From an uncultured Sphingomonadaceae bacterium (GTDB taxonomy: Bacteria > Pseudomonadota > Alphaproteobacteria > Sphingomonadales > Sphingomonadaceae), in assembly GCA_947501325.1 (NCBI GenBank), contig CANMVC010000002.1, positions 558,001 to 622,000 on the forward strand: a stretch of DNA of 64,000 nt, written 5' to 3'. Made by a program: the position numbers and the translations under genes. Within the stretch, counting starts at the first letter, position 1; every line of letters begins with the position of its first letter. Of this stretch, positions 8,460 to 18,710 are shown piece after piece. The notes under the pieces are model-generated. The model ran no database searches. It had not been told where the DNA came from and saw only the letters and a program-made list of their open reading frames with translations.

Positions 8460-8918
8460 TTATGCGCCGGGCGGATCGGCTATCATTGCAGTGAAACTGG
8501 CCTCGGCAGCCAATTTCTCACCAATCATCGCTTTTCCGTAGAATTTGCAGACCCGTGCGCGCTTCTGGACGAATTCGACATTAAGCGACAGTAAGCAGCC
8601 CGGCTCTACCGGATTACGGAATTTCGCTCCGTCAATAGCCATGAAATAAACCAACTTGCCAGAACCGACTAAACCAAAGCTTTCCATTGCCAATACGCCG
8701 GCAGCCTGCGCCAACGCTTCGACAATCATAACCCCAGGCATGATGGGACGTCCGGGGAAATGGCCCTGAAAAAATCCTTCGTTCATCGTCACGGCCTTCA
8801 CCGCACGAATGGATTCATCCTTGACCAATTCTTCCACCCGGTCGACCAGCAACATGGGATAGCGATGCGGCAAAACCGCCATCACTTTGGTGACGTCGTA
8901 ATCTAACGGCTCAGACAT
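8460..8918 (-). CDS. fabZ: 3-hydroxyacyl-[ACP] dehydratase FabZ
   Basis: Dehydrates 3-hydroxyacyl-ACP in fatty-acid elongation. The 152-residue hot-dog protein has [13 protein letters not shown], the active-site His in [13 protein letters not shown], the catalytic Glu in MIVEALAQ, and the late ARVCKFYG region. It starts 7 bases after skp and is clearly in the bamA operon. In most Gram-negatives lpxD lies between skp and fabZ and lpxA follows; neither is here. Confidence 0.95.
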   Translation of the reverse strand: MSEPLDYDVTKVMAVLPHRYPMLLVDRVEELVKDESIRAVKAVTMNEGFFQGHFPGRPIMPGVMIVEALAQAAGVLAMESFGLVGSGKLVYFMAIDGAKFRNPVEPGCLLSLNVEFVQKRARVCKFYGKAMIGEKLAAEASFTAMIADPPGA

Positions 8919-8925
8919 CGGTCTA

Positions 8926-9579
8926 TTAACGACCGGAAGGCTGTTCTGTCGCAGCTGGCTGCTGTGCCTGCTGCTGCGCTTGACCTGGCTTCCAACCTGC
9001 TGGCGGCGTAATTGATGCAGAAGGAACCAGTTTGTTCAATTCGGCAACAATAGCGTCCGTAATATCCACATAAGGCTCGCGCGCGACAACCGACTGCGGC
9101 TGAAGCACAAGGTCAACCTTTTGAGCCTTCATTGTGGCCCGTATGGCATCGTTCAATTTCATTCCAACCTGCTCTTCCACGTAGGCTGTCGCCAATGTGA
9201 CACGCTGTTGCAAACGTGCCAGGTCTTGCTGGCCGGACTGCCGCTTTGCTTGCAACGCTTGCGCCTGAGGCTGGACCGTCTGCGCGGTGGCGCCAGGCTG
9301 TTGAACAGCGGCATTATATGCGTCCACCAAAGGTTTAATTTCAGTCTGCAATGCCGCAGCGCGTGCATTGGTGCGATCGATATCGTCCTTGTAAGTCGTT
9401 TTCATTTGCGCAACGGCATTTTGATAAGCTTGTGACTTTACAACCGCCGCCTCGTAATTTGCGACGGCGATTCCGGTTTTGGACTGAGCTGCTGCCGGCG
9501 ATGCCACGATCGCCGGAACGGATAGAGTGGCAAGGGCCAAGGCCGCTGATTTCAAAAGTGTCTTGGTTGAGATAGTCAT
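8926..9579 (-). CDS. OmpH/Skp-type periplasmic chaperone
   Basis: A 217-residue secreted protein. The signal peptide ends at about ASPAAAQ, followed by the long coiled-coil helices typical of Skp (Gln/Ala-rich, about residues 45-145) and the [12 protein letters not shown] region near the C-terminal end. Skp trimers hold unfolded outer-membrane proteins on the way to BamA, and the gene follows bamA directly: the bamA stop and skp start share one base (TAATG). The Gln/Pro-rich tail ([16 protein letters not shown]) is disordered. Confidence 0.88.
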   Translation of the reverse strand: MTISTKTLLKSAALALATLSVPAIVASPAAAQSKTGIAVANYEAAVVKSQAYQNAVAQMKTTYKDDIDRTNARAAALQTEIKPLVDAYNAAVQQPGATAQTVQPQAQALQAKRQSGQQDLARLQQRVTLATAYVEEQVGMKLNDAIRATMKAQKVDLVLQPQSVVAREPYVDITDAIVAELNKLVPSASITPPAGWKPGQAQQQAQQPAATEQPSGR

Positions 9580-12269
9580 TAGAATTGTGTTCCTACATTG
9601 AAAGTGAATAGCTTGGTATCATCACCAGGCTCTTTTAACAGAGCGCGTGCTACATCGATCCTAAACGGACCGAATGGAGAGTTCCAGTTGACACCAATGC
9701 CAACGGAAAGGCGGGGACTGGCGGTATCGCCAAGGAATTGTTCAACAAAGCTGCCAGTAACCAAATCAGGCTCATTGGCAACACCATTAGCGTCAACAGC
9801 GTCGGTAGTTGAAATAATACCACCATCATCATTGACAGAGATGAACAAGGGATCGCCATCTGCATTTACAGCTTGAATTCGGTTGTCGATTAATAGCGGC
9901 TGGGTAACATTAAATACGGCTCCGGCATCGACAAATATGGATGGGCGGAGACCCAATTCGCGAGCACCACTGCCCAGTGGTATCTCCAGCTCAGCTCGAG
10001 CGAGATAATAGGCCCTGCCGCCAATCGCATCATCGGTGACACTGTCCCGGTTAGTTCTGAAATCCACGATGCTATTTACAGCACGGCCATCTACAACCTC
10101 TTCAAAAACACCAGACCGGATCACGCGGGGTCCAACACCACGAATATCGAAACCGCGAATTTGAGGCTCACCCAAAAAAAAGCGGTCTGTCAAACGGACG
10201 TCATCAATCCCATCTGCCGCGCTACCGCGATTTTCCAGTGGATGAATATAGCCCCCTTCACCGCTCACAGAGAAAATGAAATTCCCGAGCACTCTCCAAT
10301 ATTTAGCTGCGTTCAGGCGCGCTTTAACATATTTGACGCTGCCGCCGAGGCCGGCAAAATCCAAACTACCGACTACGGTTTGTCCGCGCGTTGGTCGAAC
10401 CCGGTTATCGCGGTCATCGTAAATTAGAGAAGCGCCGAGAGACGATGTTGTTCGCTTGCCCAATGCATCGCAGAGAAAACGTCCCGCCCGAAGTGGATCG
10501 CATGTATCCTCAGGACTATCACCTAGGAAACCATCTCCATCAAAGTCGGTAAAAAACAAATCCCTGTCCAGCGTCACATCATCAAAACTGAGACCGTAGC
10601 GAAGCGATGCCGACAGATATTCTGTTATCGGCACACCCGCTCGAACCTGAAAACCTGTAGTCAGCTGTTCAAAAGTCGTTTCCCGGTCATCGCCAACAAA
10701 ATTAAAACTATTCAAATCACGGCGGAAGAGATCCACACCAACGGCCACATTCCGGTCAAACAGATAGGGTTCGGTAAAACCAAGCTCAATCGACTGTGAG
10801 AAGCTGGAATAGCTAACGCTCGCCCGGAGTTCTTGTCCCTTACCGCGGAAGTTGCGTTGGCGCACAGAGGCTTGCAGAATGAAGTTCTCAACACTCGAGA
10901 AGCCGGCGGAGAGCTGCAATTCGCCCGTCGCGCGTTCTTCGACGTTGGCTTCTAGAATGATGCGATCCGGAGCGCTGCCCTGTTTCTGTTCGATTTCCAG
11001 TTCATCCTGGAAAAAGCCCAGCGACTTGATCCGGTTGGCGGAACGCTTGACCTGAAAGCTGTTAAAGGCATCGCCTTCGTTCAAACGAAATTCGCGGCGG
11101 ACGACCTTGTCGACCGTCAGCGTATTACCGTTAATATCGATCCGCTCAACATAAACGCGATCACTTTCCGCCACCTTGAACGTAATGCCCATGGTCAGCG
11201 TTTCTTTGTCGCGATTAAACTCAGGACGTACATCCGCGAAGGCATAGCCAAACAGACCGGCTGTTTCCGAAAGGCTTTCTACCGTATCCTCAACCTGCTT
11301 CGCGTTATAAAAGTCGCCCTCTTTCATCGGCAGCAGCGGTGTAAGGGTTTCAGCTGTAAAGTCGCGAATCTCACTCTCAACCGTTACATCACCAAACTTA
11401 TAACGTTGGCCCTCTTCCACCACATAGGTGATGATGAAATCTTTCTTGTCTGGCGTAAGCTCCGCAACCGCCGAGATAACCCGGAAATCAGCATAGCCCT
11501 CGGTCAGGTAGAATTGACGTAGCTTCTGTTGGTCAAAGGCCAGTCTGTCGGGATCATATGTAGCGCCGGAGCTGAAAAAACGATAGAAGCGCGCCTGCTT
11601 TGTCGCCATTTCACCGCGCAATTTACCGTCAGAAAAAACCTCGTTGCCGATAATATTTATCTGCTGGACTTTTGATTTCGGGCCTTCATTTACCTCGAAA
11701 ACAATATCCACACGGTTCTGGTCCAATTGAACCATTTTTGGCTCTACGCTGGCAGCAAAGCGGCCCTTGCGCTTATAAAGCTCGACAATACGAGCCACAT
11801 CGGCGCGCACTTTGGAACGGGTAAATATCTGGCGAGGAGCCAAGCGGATTTCGGGACGGATTTTATCTTCTTTGATCCGTTTATTGCCTTCCAGCAAAAT
11901 CCGGTTGATGACAGGATTTTCTACAACATCGATAACCACCGCGCCAGCATTGTTGCGGATACTGACATCCTTAAACAATTCCGTTTCAAAAAGATCTTTA
12001 AGCGCCTGGTCAGCAGACTCCTGCGTATAGGTCTGCCCCACACGCAGTCTCATGTAGGATAATACCGTATCCGACTCCAGCCGCTGTGAGCCATTGACCA
12101 CGATCGACCGGATCGTGTCATTCGCAGTTGCGTTGGGTTGAGCTGCAGGGGCCTGGGCCACCGGAGCATCCTGCGCATAGACCGGCACCGCGATGCCTGC
12201 CAGAATTGTACCACTCATCAAAATGGGCAGGAGCCGTTTTTTATGCTTCACAGACAAACTCGCTTTCAC
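9579..12269 (-). CDS. bamA: Outer-membrane protein assembly factor BamA
   Basis: Central Omp85 protein that folds and inserts beta-barrels in the outer membrane. The 896-residue protein has a signal peptide ending near VPVYAQ, five POTRA domains (about residues 50-460, with VVNGSQRLESDTVLSYM opening the first) and a C-terminal 16-strand barrel. The barrel carries the lid-loop motif QIRGFDIRGVGPR, and the last residue is Phe (NVGTQF). It lies 90 bases downstream of rseP and is followed immediately by skp. Confidence 0.97.
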   Translation of the reverse strand: MKASLSVKHKKRLLPILMSGTILAGIAVPVYAQDAPVAQAPAAQPNATANDTIRSIVVNGSQRLESDTVLSYMRLRVGQTYTQESADQALKDLFETELFKDVSIRNNAGAVVIDVVENPVINRILLEGNKRIKEDKIRPEIRLAPRQIFTRSKVRADVARIVELYKRKGRFAASVEPKMVQLDQNRVDIVFEVNEGPKSKVQQINIIGNEVFSDGKLRGEMATKQARFYRFFSSGATYDPDRLAFDQQKLRQFYLTEGYADFRVISAVAELTPDKKDFIITYVVEEGQRYKFGDVTVESEIRDFTAETLTPLLPMKEGDFYNAKQVEDTVESLSETAGLFGYAFADVRPEFNRDKETLTMGITFKVAESDRVYVERIDINGNTLTVDKVVRREFRLNEGDAFNSFQVKRSANRIKSLGFFQDELEIEQKQGSAPDRIILEANVEERATGELQLSAGFSSVENFILQASVRQRNFRGKGQELRASVSYSSFSQSIELGFTEPYLFDRNVAVGVDLFRRDLNSFNFVGDDRETTFEQLTTGFQVRAGVPITEYLSASLRYGLSFDDVTLDRDLFFTDFDGDGFLGDSPEDTCDPLRAGRFLCDALGKRTTSSLGASLIYDDRDNRVRPTRGQTVVGSLDFAGLGGSVKYVKARLNAAKYWRVLGNFIFSVSGEGGYIHPLENRGSAADGIDDVRLTDRFFLGEPQIRGFDIRGVGPRVIRSGVFEEVVDGRAVNSIVDFRTNRDSVTDDAIGGRAYYLARAELEIPLGSGARELGLRPSIFVDAGAVFNVTQPLLIDNRIQAVNADGDPLFISVNDDGGIISTTDAVDANGVANEPDLVTGSFVEQFLGDTASPRLSVGIGVNWNSPFGPFRIDVARALLKEPGDDTKLFTFNVGTQF

Positions 12270-12359
12270 GCCTTAAACTCAAAAATACTAACCAGTGCAA
12301 AAAATGCATCGGGTTTTGCGAACCCCCTGCCCCAACCGGACCTATCAATCAATGGGCAA

Positions 12360-13484
12360 TCAGCCCGAGAACACCTTGAATAGTCCAAAAGAGGCCAAAT
12401 CGTTAAACGTTACGACCAACATGAACACCACAACCAGTGCAAAACCCGACTGGAATGCCCATTGTTGCACCATAGGATTAGCAGGCTTTCGCCGAACCGC
12501 CTCTATGGCATAGAACATCAAATGCCCTCCATCGAGCATGGGGATTGGCAGGAGATTGATGAACCCTAAGTTAATTGAGATTAACGCTACAAAGAATATG
12601 AACTGGTTCAGCCCGGCAACAAATTGCTCTCCAGAAACTTGCGCGATTTTGAGAGGTCCGCCGAGTTCTTTTACCGATCTTCTGCCGCTGATAACTTGCC
12701 CCAAAGTCGTTACAATCAAATCGACTATCTCCACCGTTTGGCGCGTCGCGACCACTGGCGCCTCCCAAAGCGAGACATCGCGGCGCTCTATGCTACCAGG
12801 AGAAATCCCTAAAAGGCCGATTTTATATTGGTTGCCAAAACGGTCTTCTTCCATGCGAACACCAATCGTTGCGTTTTGCGTAATAATGGTGCCATCCCGT
12901 TCAAATCTAATCTCAACTTCTTCTTCCGGAATGATTGAAATTTCACGCGACAAATCGGAAAAACGAGTGATGCTGTCACCATCGATTTCAAGAATTTTAT
13001 CGCCCTCCTGCAGCCCAATCGACTCAGCTGTTGAGTTTTCAGCGACGGTCCCAACGACCGGAGACGTGACACTTTCACCATATGCCAGAGCAAAACCCGC
13101 CAAAATCAATATCGCAAAGAGGAAATTAATCGCCGGTCCGGCAAAAACGATGGCCGCGCGCTTCCAAAGCGACTTGGATTGGAAGGTCCTATCGCGTTCC
13201 TCCGGTGGCAGGTTCAGCCACTCTTCACTGGTCGAACTGGATGGATCCATGTCACCGGCAAATTGCACATAACCACCTAGTGGCAGCGCGCATATTTTCC
13301 ATCGCGTGCCGCGCTTGTCATTCCAGCCAAAAAGCTCTTTGCCAAAGCCGATTGAGAATTTGTCTGCTTTGACGCCGCACCAGCGGCCGACCAAATAATG
13401 ACCCATTTCGTGTATGAAAACGAGCACCCCAATAGTGATCAGAAAAGCAAATAGGGTTATTAATATCCCAGGATTCTCGGTCAA
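12360..13484 (-). CDS. rseP: RIP metalloprotease RseP
   Basis: Site-2 intramembrane zinc protease that releases anti-sigma factors and clears signal peptides. The 374-residue protein has the zinc motif HEMGH (H25, H29) in the first helix, one PDZ domain (about residues 125-205) and the third ligand motif PIPMLDGGHL near residue 315. E. coli RseP has two PDZ domains; the single-PDZ short form is common in alphaproteobacteria. The start overlaps the dxr stop by 4 bases (ATGA). Confidence 0.94.
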   Translation of the reverse strand: MTENPGILITLFAFLITIGVLVFIHEMGHYLVGRWCGVKADKFSIGFGKELFGWNDKRGTRWKICALPLGGYVQFAGDMDPSSSTSEEWLNLPPEERDRTFQSKSLWKRAAIVFAGPAINFLFAILILAGFALAYGESVTSPVVGTVAENSTAESIGLQEGDKILEIDGDSITRFSDLSREISIIPEEEVEIRFERDGTIITQNATIGVRMEEDRFGNQYKIGLLGISPGSIERRDVSLWEAPVVATRQTVEIVDLIVTTLGQVISGRRSVKELGGPLKIAQVSGEQFVAGLNQFIFFVALISINLGFINLLPIPMLDGGHLMFYAIEAVRRKPANPMVQQWAFQSGFALVVVFMLVVTFNDLASFGLFKVFSG

Positions 13485-14653
13485 ACTTTAACATCCTCAA
13501 TCATAGCCACAGCTCGCTTGCGCGCTTCTTTATCAATAGCAAAAATATCCGCAAGATCCGTCGGTTCGGGCGGGCTATAGCTGTCAACGATCCGGGATAC
13601 AATATTGGTGATTTCTAGGAACTGAACGCCGCCCTTCAGAAAGGCAGCAACAGCAATTTCATTCGCAGCATTTAATATCCCCGGAACCCCGCCGCCCGCC
13701 ACAATCGCTCCGCGAGCGAGTTTTATCGCCGGAAAGCGATCATCATCGGGCGCTTCAAAATCGAGCTTGCCAATTCTGGCCAAATCAAGCGGTACGCAAT
13801 CGGTGTGCATGCGCTCGGGCCATGCCAAGGCGCTGGCAATTGGTATGCGCATGTCCGGCGACCCCAGCTGCGCGAGCGTTGAACGGTCATGATACTCGAC
13901 CATCGAATGGATAACAGATTGGGGATGCACCAATATATCAATATTCTCTAGCCCCACAGGGAAGAGATAATGTGCCTCAATCAGTTCCAACCCTTTGTTC
14001 ATCATCGTCGCGCTATCAACCGAAATCTTGGCACCCATATCCCAATTGGGGTGCGCCACAGCTTGCGCCGGCGTAACCGACGCCATCTGTTCTTTGGACC
14101 ATGATCGAAATGGTCCACCGCTGGCCGTTAACGTGATTTTGCGAACCTGATCAACCTTGCCGCCCTGAAGGCACTGAAAGATCGCATTATGCTCTGAATC
14201 GACCGGCAATAGTGTCGCCCCAGCTTCTCGCGCCTGCGCCATCATCAACGCGCCGGCAGAAACAAGTGCCTCTTTATTGGCAAGTGCTACTGTTTTCCCA
14301 CATTTCAGCGCCGCGAGCGTTGGTGGCAATCCCGCACAACCGACAATTGCTGCCATCGTCCAATCCGCGCCCAATGCCGCAGCGGCGATTAACTGATCAG
14401 GGCCGGCCGCTGCTTCGGTTTTCGAACCGGCCAGCAATTGCTGCAACAGCGCATATTGTTCCTCGTCAGCAACAACTGCGACTTCCGCCTCAAATTCCTT
14501 TGCCAGTTTTGCCAAATCGGCGGCGTTGCTATGGGCGGTCAAAGCAACGACACGATATTTTTCGCGGTCCAATCGGATCAGGTCGAGCGTCGATGTGCCC
14601 ACCGATCCCGTGGCTCCGAATATGGAAATAGTTTTGGTGTTCGCGTCTTTCAT
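13481..14653 (-). CDS. dxr: 1-deoxy-D-xylulose 5-phosphate reductoisomerase
   Basis: Second step of the MEP isoprenoid pathway, supplying undecaprenyl phosphate and carotenoids. The 390-residue protein has the NADPH motif GATGSVGTSTLDLI, ALANKEALV, the metal-site PVDSEHNAIFQCL and the active-site loop with KGLELIEAHYLF. It overlaps both cdsA upstream and rseP downstream by 4 bases, so translation of these genes is coupled. Confidence 0.97.
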   Translation of the reverse strand: MKDANTKTISIFGATGSVGTSTLDLIRLDREKYRVVALTAHSNAADLAKLAKEFEAEVAVVADEEQYALLQQLLAGSKTEAAAGPDQLIAAAALGADWTMAAIVGCAGLPPTLAALKCGKTVALANKEALVSAGALMMAQAREAGATLLPVDSEHNAIFQCLQGGKVDQVRKITLTASGGPFRSWSKEQMASVTPAQAVAHPNWDMGAKISVDSATMMNKGLELIEAHYLFPVGLENIDILVHPQSVIHSMVEYHDRSTLAQLGSPDMRIPIASALAWPERMHTDCVPLDLARIGKLDFEAPDDDRFPAIKLARGAIVAGGGVPGILNAANEIAVAAFLKGGVQFLEITNIVSRIVDSYSPPEPTDLADIFAIDKEARKRAVAMIEDVKV

Positions 14654-15456
14654 AGACTATCAAATAGCATAATAATCGCGACCACGGGGGCTACTGGGAT
14701 CAAACCGTCCAATCGATCCATAACTCCGCCATGGCCGGGAAATACAGTTCCACTATCTTTAACCCCCGCCCGGCGTTTCATCTGACTCTCGAATAGATCG
14801 CCCATTTGAGCCAGAACCGCAAGCGGAAGACTGAGCAAGACAAGCTTGAAGGGGAGTTGAAAATAGATATGCAGGGCGAAGCTGAAAAGGCCGGTAACGA
14901 TCACACCGCCAATTAGTCCCGCCCAGGTTTTATTCGGACTGAAAGTTGGCGCCAACTTGGGACCGCCTATCGCTCGTCCTGAAAAATAGGCACCGATATC
15001 GGTCGCCCAAACAAGCGCTAACGTCCAGAATACAATCAATAAACCATTATCTATTCCGCGAAGATAGAGAATGGCTAGAGCCGGTAATCCAGCATATAAG
15101 ATACCAAATGCAAGCTTATAAGAACGATCGAAAGCTGCAATGAACATCGCTGCGCCAAGTATCAGGCCAAGGGCGAGAAAAGATGGACCAGCTGCCAGGT
15201 AAGACATGATCGCCAAGGGAACGGACAGTGCGTATAATGCCAGTCGCTTGTTCTCCAAACGTCCCGTTAAACCGGCCCATTCTGACAATATTCCCAATGA
15301 CATAAGCACCACCAGCAACCATAATGCATGGCGGCCAAGATCATGATCACCTACAATCAGCGTGGTGACAGTTGTAGCAACCAGCGCAACGCCAACAATG
15401 ATTCGCGTTATCAGCTCATTCGGAGGCTGCTTTGCAGGGCTGGTCGGATCAGTCAT
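14650..15456 (-). CDS. cdsA: Phosphatidate cytidylyltransferase
   Basis: Makes CDP-diacylglycerol, the precursor used by PssA (also in this window). The 268-residue inner-membrane protein has about eight helices and the family signature KDSGTVFPGHGGVMDRLDG near the C-terminus, with ATDIGAYFSGRAIGG before it. It lies 3 bases after uppS and overlaps dxr. Confidence 0.95.
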   Translation of the reverse strand: MTDPTSPAKQPPNELITRIIVGVALVATTVTTLIVGDHDLGRHALWLLVVLMSLGILSEWAGLTGRLENKRLALYALSVPLAIMSYLAAGPSFLALGLILGAAMFIAAFDRSYKLAFGILYAGLPALAILYLRGIDNGLLIVFWTLALVWATDIGAYFSGRAIGGPKLAPTFSPNKTWAGLIGGVIVTGLFSFALHIYFQLPFKLVLLSLPLAVLAQMGDLFESQMKRRAGVKDSGTVFPGHGGVMDRLDGLIPVAPVVAIIMLFDSL

Positions 15457-15459
15457 GAC

Positions 15460-16227
15460 TTAACGGCCACCGAAACGGCGATCCCGGTCACCAAATGATT
15501 GTAATGCGCGTTGCAATTCCCGCTTATCGAAATCAGGCCATAGTGCATCAGTAAAATACAGCTCGGAATAGGCCGCTTGCCACAGGAGAAAATTGGACAA
15601 TCGAAGCTCGCCAGACGTGCGTATCAGCAAATCAAGCGGCGGCATCCCTGCGGTATCCAGAGCGCCAGACACATGATCTACCCCAATGTCCTGCGGATCG
15701 ACTTCTCCTCTCTTAGCGGCTTCAGCGATAGTTCTCACCGCACGCAGCATTTCATCTTGCGCGCCATAGTTTAGTGCAATGGCCAGAGTCATCTTGTCGT
15801 TATTCGCTGTTCGATCCAGCGCGCCGTCTATTAGCTGCACGATATCACTATCGAGGGCCTTGTAATTGCCGATCACTTTTAACTGGATGCCATTTTCATC
15901 AAATTCATCAATGTCCGATTGGATATACTGCCGCAGTAAACCCATCAGATCGGCCACCTCATCTGCTGGCCTGCTCCAGTTTTCCGATGAAAAAGCATAA
16001 AGGGTCAGCGCCTTGATGCCCATTTCCCCCGCCACGCGAACAATGTCACGTACCGTTTCAACACCTTTTTTGTGGCCAAGCGCTCGCGGCAAATGCTTCT
16101 GTTTCGCCCAACGCCCGTTGCCATCCATGATGATTGCGATGTGGCGAGCGCCGTGCGTAGGATCAGCCATCTGCCCCATATCGGTATCAGAGTCTGGCGA
16201 CCCTTTTTTGATCGGCATCAGCCTCAC
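15460..16227 (-). CDS. uppS: Undecaprenyl diphosphate synthase
   Basis: Condenses isoprenyl diphosphates to the C55 carrier for peptidoglycan and polysaccharide. Key motifs are IIMDGNGRWAKQ (catalytic Asp and Asn), LTLYAFSSENWSRP and RTSGELRLSNFLLWQ. The track start at 16227 is a GTG in a GTGA overlap with the frr stop, giving 255 residues; an ATG three codons later is an alternative. The roughly 25-residue N-terminal extension before HIAIIMDG is not conserved. Confidence 0.95.
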   Translation of the reverse strand: MRLMPIKKGSPDSDTDMGQMADPTHGARHIAIIMDGNGRWAKQKHLPRALGHKKGVETVRDIVRVAGEMGIKALTLYAFSSENWSRPADEVADLMGLLRQYIQSDIDEFDENGIQLKVIGNYKALDSDIVQLIDGALDRTANNDKMTLAIALNYGAQDEMLRAVRTIAEAAKRGEVDPQDIGVDHVSGALDTAGMPPLDLLIRTSGELRLSNFLLWQAAYSELYFTDALWPDFDKRELQRALQSFGDRDRRFGGR

Positions 16228-16781
16228 TGTGTAAGGATTTCCTGTTCCTTGGCAGAGGACAGCTTGTCTGCTTCCTCGATCATCATATCGGTCAGTTTCT
16301 GAACTTCTGTTTCCAACCGTTTTTTGTCGTCTTCACCGATTTCTTTTTTATTCTCGTCTGCCTTGATATCATCCATGCCATCGCGACGGACATTGCGGAT
16401 TGCAATTCTTGCTTTTTCGGCAAACTGGCCGGTAATCTTGGCAAGTTCCTTACGGCGCTCTTCGGTCAAATCGGGAATGGGCAAACGAATATTGGGGCCG
16501 TCAATCATCGGGTTGAGACCCAAACCGGCAGACCGCACCGCTTTTTCCACTGGTTGGATATTACCCTTGTCCCACACCTGGATAGACAGCATGCGCGGTT
16601 CCGGAACAGATACAGTAGCGACCTGATTCAGAGGCATTTTCGCGCCATAGACTTCGACCGTAATATTATCGAGCAAAGCTGTGTTAGCGCGACCCGTGCG
16701 CAAACCACTCAGGTCATGCTTTAACGCTTCGATTGAAGCCTTCATGCGCTTCTCGAGTTCGCTTTTATTATATTTCGCCAT
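16224..16781 (-). CDS. frr: Ribosome recycling factor
   Basis: Splits post-termination ribosomes with EF-G. The 185-residue length is standard. Visible are LSGLRTGRAN, PLNQVATVSVPEPRML and LPIPDLTEERRKELAK, and the C-terminal helix with KKRLETEVQKLTDMMI. It is preceded by pyrH 20 bases upstream, the classical pyrH-frr pair. Confidence 0.97.
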   Translation of the reverse strand: MAKYNKSELEKRMKASIEALKHDLSGLRTGRANTALLDNITVEVYGAKMPLNQVATVSVPEPRMLSIQVWDKGNIQPVEKAVRSAGLGLNPMIDGPNIRLPIPDLTEERRKELAKITGQFAEKARIAIRNVRRDGMDDIKADENKKEIGEDDKKRLETEVQKLTDMMIEEADKLSSAKEQEILTQ

Positions 16782-16801
16782 GGCTCAATTCTCCAAAATA
16801 T

Positions 16802-17524
16802 CTAATCTGTTGCGCCGACTATCGTCGCGGTTCCACCGCCGCCTAGAACAGTTGCGAGATTGCCTTTCTCACGGATCGTGAAGACCACAATCGGTATGTT
16901 GTTTTCCCGGCACAGCGCAACCGCGCTGGCATCCATCACTTGCAGGTTGTCGGTCAGCACCTGATCAAAGCTCAAAGCTTCATACCGCACCGCGTCGGGA
17001 TTGGTTTTCGGGTCAGCATTATATACCCCGTCGACACTGGTTCCCTTGAAAAGCGCCTCGCAACCCATTTCAGCGGCGCGTAAGGCTGCTGCCGTATCAG
17101 TCGTAAAATAGGGATTGCCGGTTCCTGCCGCGAAAATAACGATCCGGCCCTTGTCCAGATGGCGGACGGCTTTGCGGCGAATATAGGGTTCGCAAACGCT
17201 GGCCATCGGAATTGCAGACAGAACGCGGGTATCACAGCCCATTTGCTCCAGAGCATTTTGTACCGCCAAAGCATTCATCACGGTCGCCAGCATACCCATA
17301 TAGTCGGCGCTGGTCCGGTCAAAACCTTTTGCCGCTGCGGCCAAGCCCCGGAATATGTTGCCACCGCCAACGACAAGACATAGCTCATAACCCGCTTCTT
17401 TCGCGGACTTCACTTCGGCCGCGATCCGATTCACGGTTTCCGGATCGATTCCGAATTCACCCGAACCCATCAAAGCTTCACCTGAAAGTTTGAGCAAAAT
17501 GCGCTTAAACGCTGGTCTTTTCAT
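16802..17524 (-). CDS. pyrH: Uridylate kinase
   Basis: Phosphorylates UMP to UDP. The 240-residue amino-acid-kinase-fold protein has [21 protein letters not shown], the [14 protein letters not shown] block and [20 protein letters not shown]. It begins the frr-uppS-cdsA-dxr-rseP-bamA run and is separated from tsf by about 137 bases that hold a hairpin. Confidence 0.97.
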   Translation of the reverse strand: MKRPAFKRILLKLSGEALMGSGEFGIDPETVNRIAAEVKSAKEAGYELCLVVGGGNIFRGLAAAAKGFDRTSADYMGMLATVMNALAVQNALEQMGCDTRVLSAIPMASVCEPYIRRKAVRHLDKGRIVIFAAGTGNPYFTTDTAAALRAAEMGCEALFKGTSVDGVYNADPKTNPDAVRYEALSFDQVLTDNLQVMDASAVALCRENNIPIVVFTIREKGNLATVLGGGGTATIVGATD

Positions 17525-17580
17525 GCAAAATCCATCCCACTAACTATAACGCGTCAGCGTCTGATTAGCCCCAAATATAA

Positions 17581-17614
17581 CAATGGCGCAGACCATAGAT
17601 AGTCCGCGCCATTG
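17581..17614 (-). terminator. Hairpin between tsf and pyrH
   Basis: CAATGGCGC and GCGCCATTG pair perfectly; after one mismatch GAC/GTC extends the stem around an 8-base loop. On the minus strand it follows the tsf end and is followed by TTATATTTGG, a poor U-run. It may partly terminate rpsB-tsf before the pyrH operon, or process the mRNA. Confidence 0.5.
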
Positions 17615-17661
17615 CGCCAAGTGTTAATGCGCCAAACCGAAATTTGGCTGCAAATCTGTTT

Positions 17662-18585
17662 TTAGTTTCCGAGCGTTGCAGCTACTTCTGCTGCAAAATC
17701 TTCCTCTTTTTTCTCGATGCCTTCACCGAGCTGGAAGCGAACATATTCGGTCAGCTTGATTTCAGCGCCAGCGTCTTTGCCAGCCTGCTCAACGACCTGA
17801 GCGATAGGTGTTTTGTTATCCATCACGAAAATCTGGCTCAACAATGCGTTTTCCTTGGCAAATTTCGCCATCGCGCCATCAACCATTTTCTCAACGATAT
17901 TCGCTGGCTTGCCGGATTCAGCCGCTTTCTCAGCAGCAATCGCGCGCTCACGCTCCATCGTGTCCTGATCAAGGCCATCTGCGTTCAAGGCCAATGGGAA
18001 GGCCGCCGCAATATGCATCGCGATCTGCTTGCCAAGTGGTTCCAGAACATCTGCGCCAGCGGTGCTTTCAAGAGCAACCAAGACGCCGATTTTGCCCATC
18101 GTGGGTGTAACCGCATTATGAACATAAGGGACAACCATGCCGCTGCTAACCGCTACGGTTTTCATCCGGCGAATAGCCTGATTCTCGCCGATGGTTGCGA
18201 TATTGTTGGTCAATGTTTCCTGAACAGTGCCGCCAGCAGGATAATCAGCCGCAGCCAAGGCTTCGACATCGTCGCTACCCAGACCAAGAGCCACATCGGT
18301 GACGCCGCTTACAAAAGCCTGAAACTGTTCGTTCTTGGCAACAAAGTCGGTTTCGCTGTTCACTTCGACAGCAACGCCTTTGGTGCCCGATACGGCCACG
18401 CCAACAAGGCCTTCAGCGGCCGTCCGGCTTGATTTTTTCTGAGCGGCAGCAAGGCCTTTGGTGCGCAGCAAGTCAACCGCTGCTTCCACGTCGCCATTTG
18501 TTTCGCTCAATGCTTTTTTGCAATCCATCATGCCAGCGCCGGTGCGCTCGCGCAGTTCTTTCACTGCTGCTGCGGTAATAGCCAT
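17662..18585 (-). CDS. tsf: Translation elongation factor Ts
   Basis: Nucleotide exchange factor for EF-Tu. The 307-residue protein has the N-terminal UBA-like domain ([19 protein letters not shown]), [13 protein letters not shown] and the closing [20 protein letters not shown], all in normal order. It is 125 bases downstream of rpsB in the usual rpsB-tsf arrangement. Confidence 0.97.
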   Translation of the reverse strand: MAITAAAVKELRERTGAGMMDCKKALSETNGDVEAAVDLLRTKGLAAAQKKSSRTAAEGLVGVAVSGTKGVAVEVNSETDFVAKNEQFQAFVSGVTDVALGLGSDDVEALAAADYPAGGTVQETLTNNIATIGENQAIRRMKTVAVSSGMVVPYVHNAVTPTMGKIGVLVALESTAGADVLEPLGKQIAMHIAAAFPLALNADGLDQDTMERERAIAAEKAAESGKPANIVEKMVDGAMAKFAKENALLSQIFVMDNKTPIAQVVEQAGKDAGAEIKLTEYVRFQLGEGIEKKEEDFAAEVAATLGN

Positions 18586-18710
18586 TTTTTAAGTTCCTCA
18601 ATTTTCATATGCGGGAATTTGGTATTTTTGATAAAATGAAGGGGCAGCACCGATGCCGCCCCGCCAATTTCTTATGCGGTCAATATATGACCGAACGAAG
18701 ACGCTTCAAG

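Noticed and set aside
12538-13272. 244-residue ORF opposite rseP
   Set aside because: Shadow of rseP in the antisense frame; no motif.
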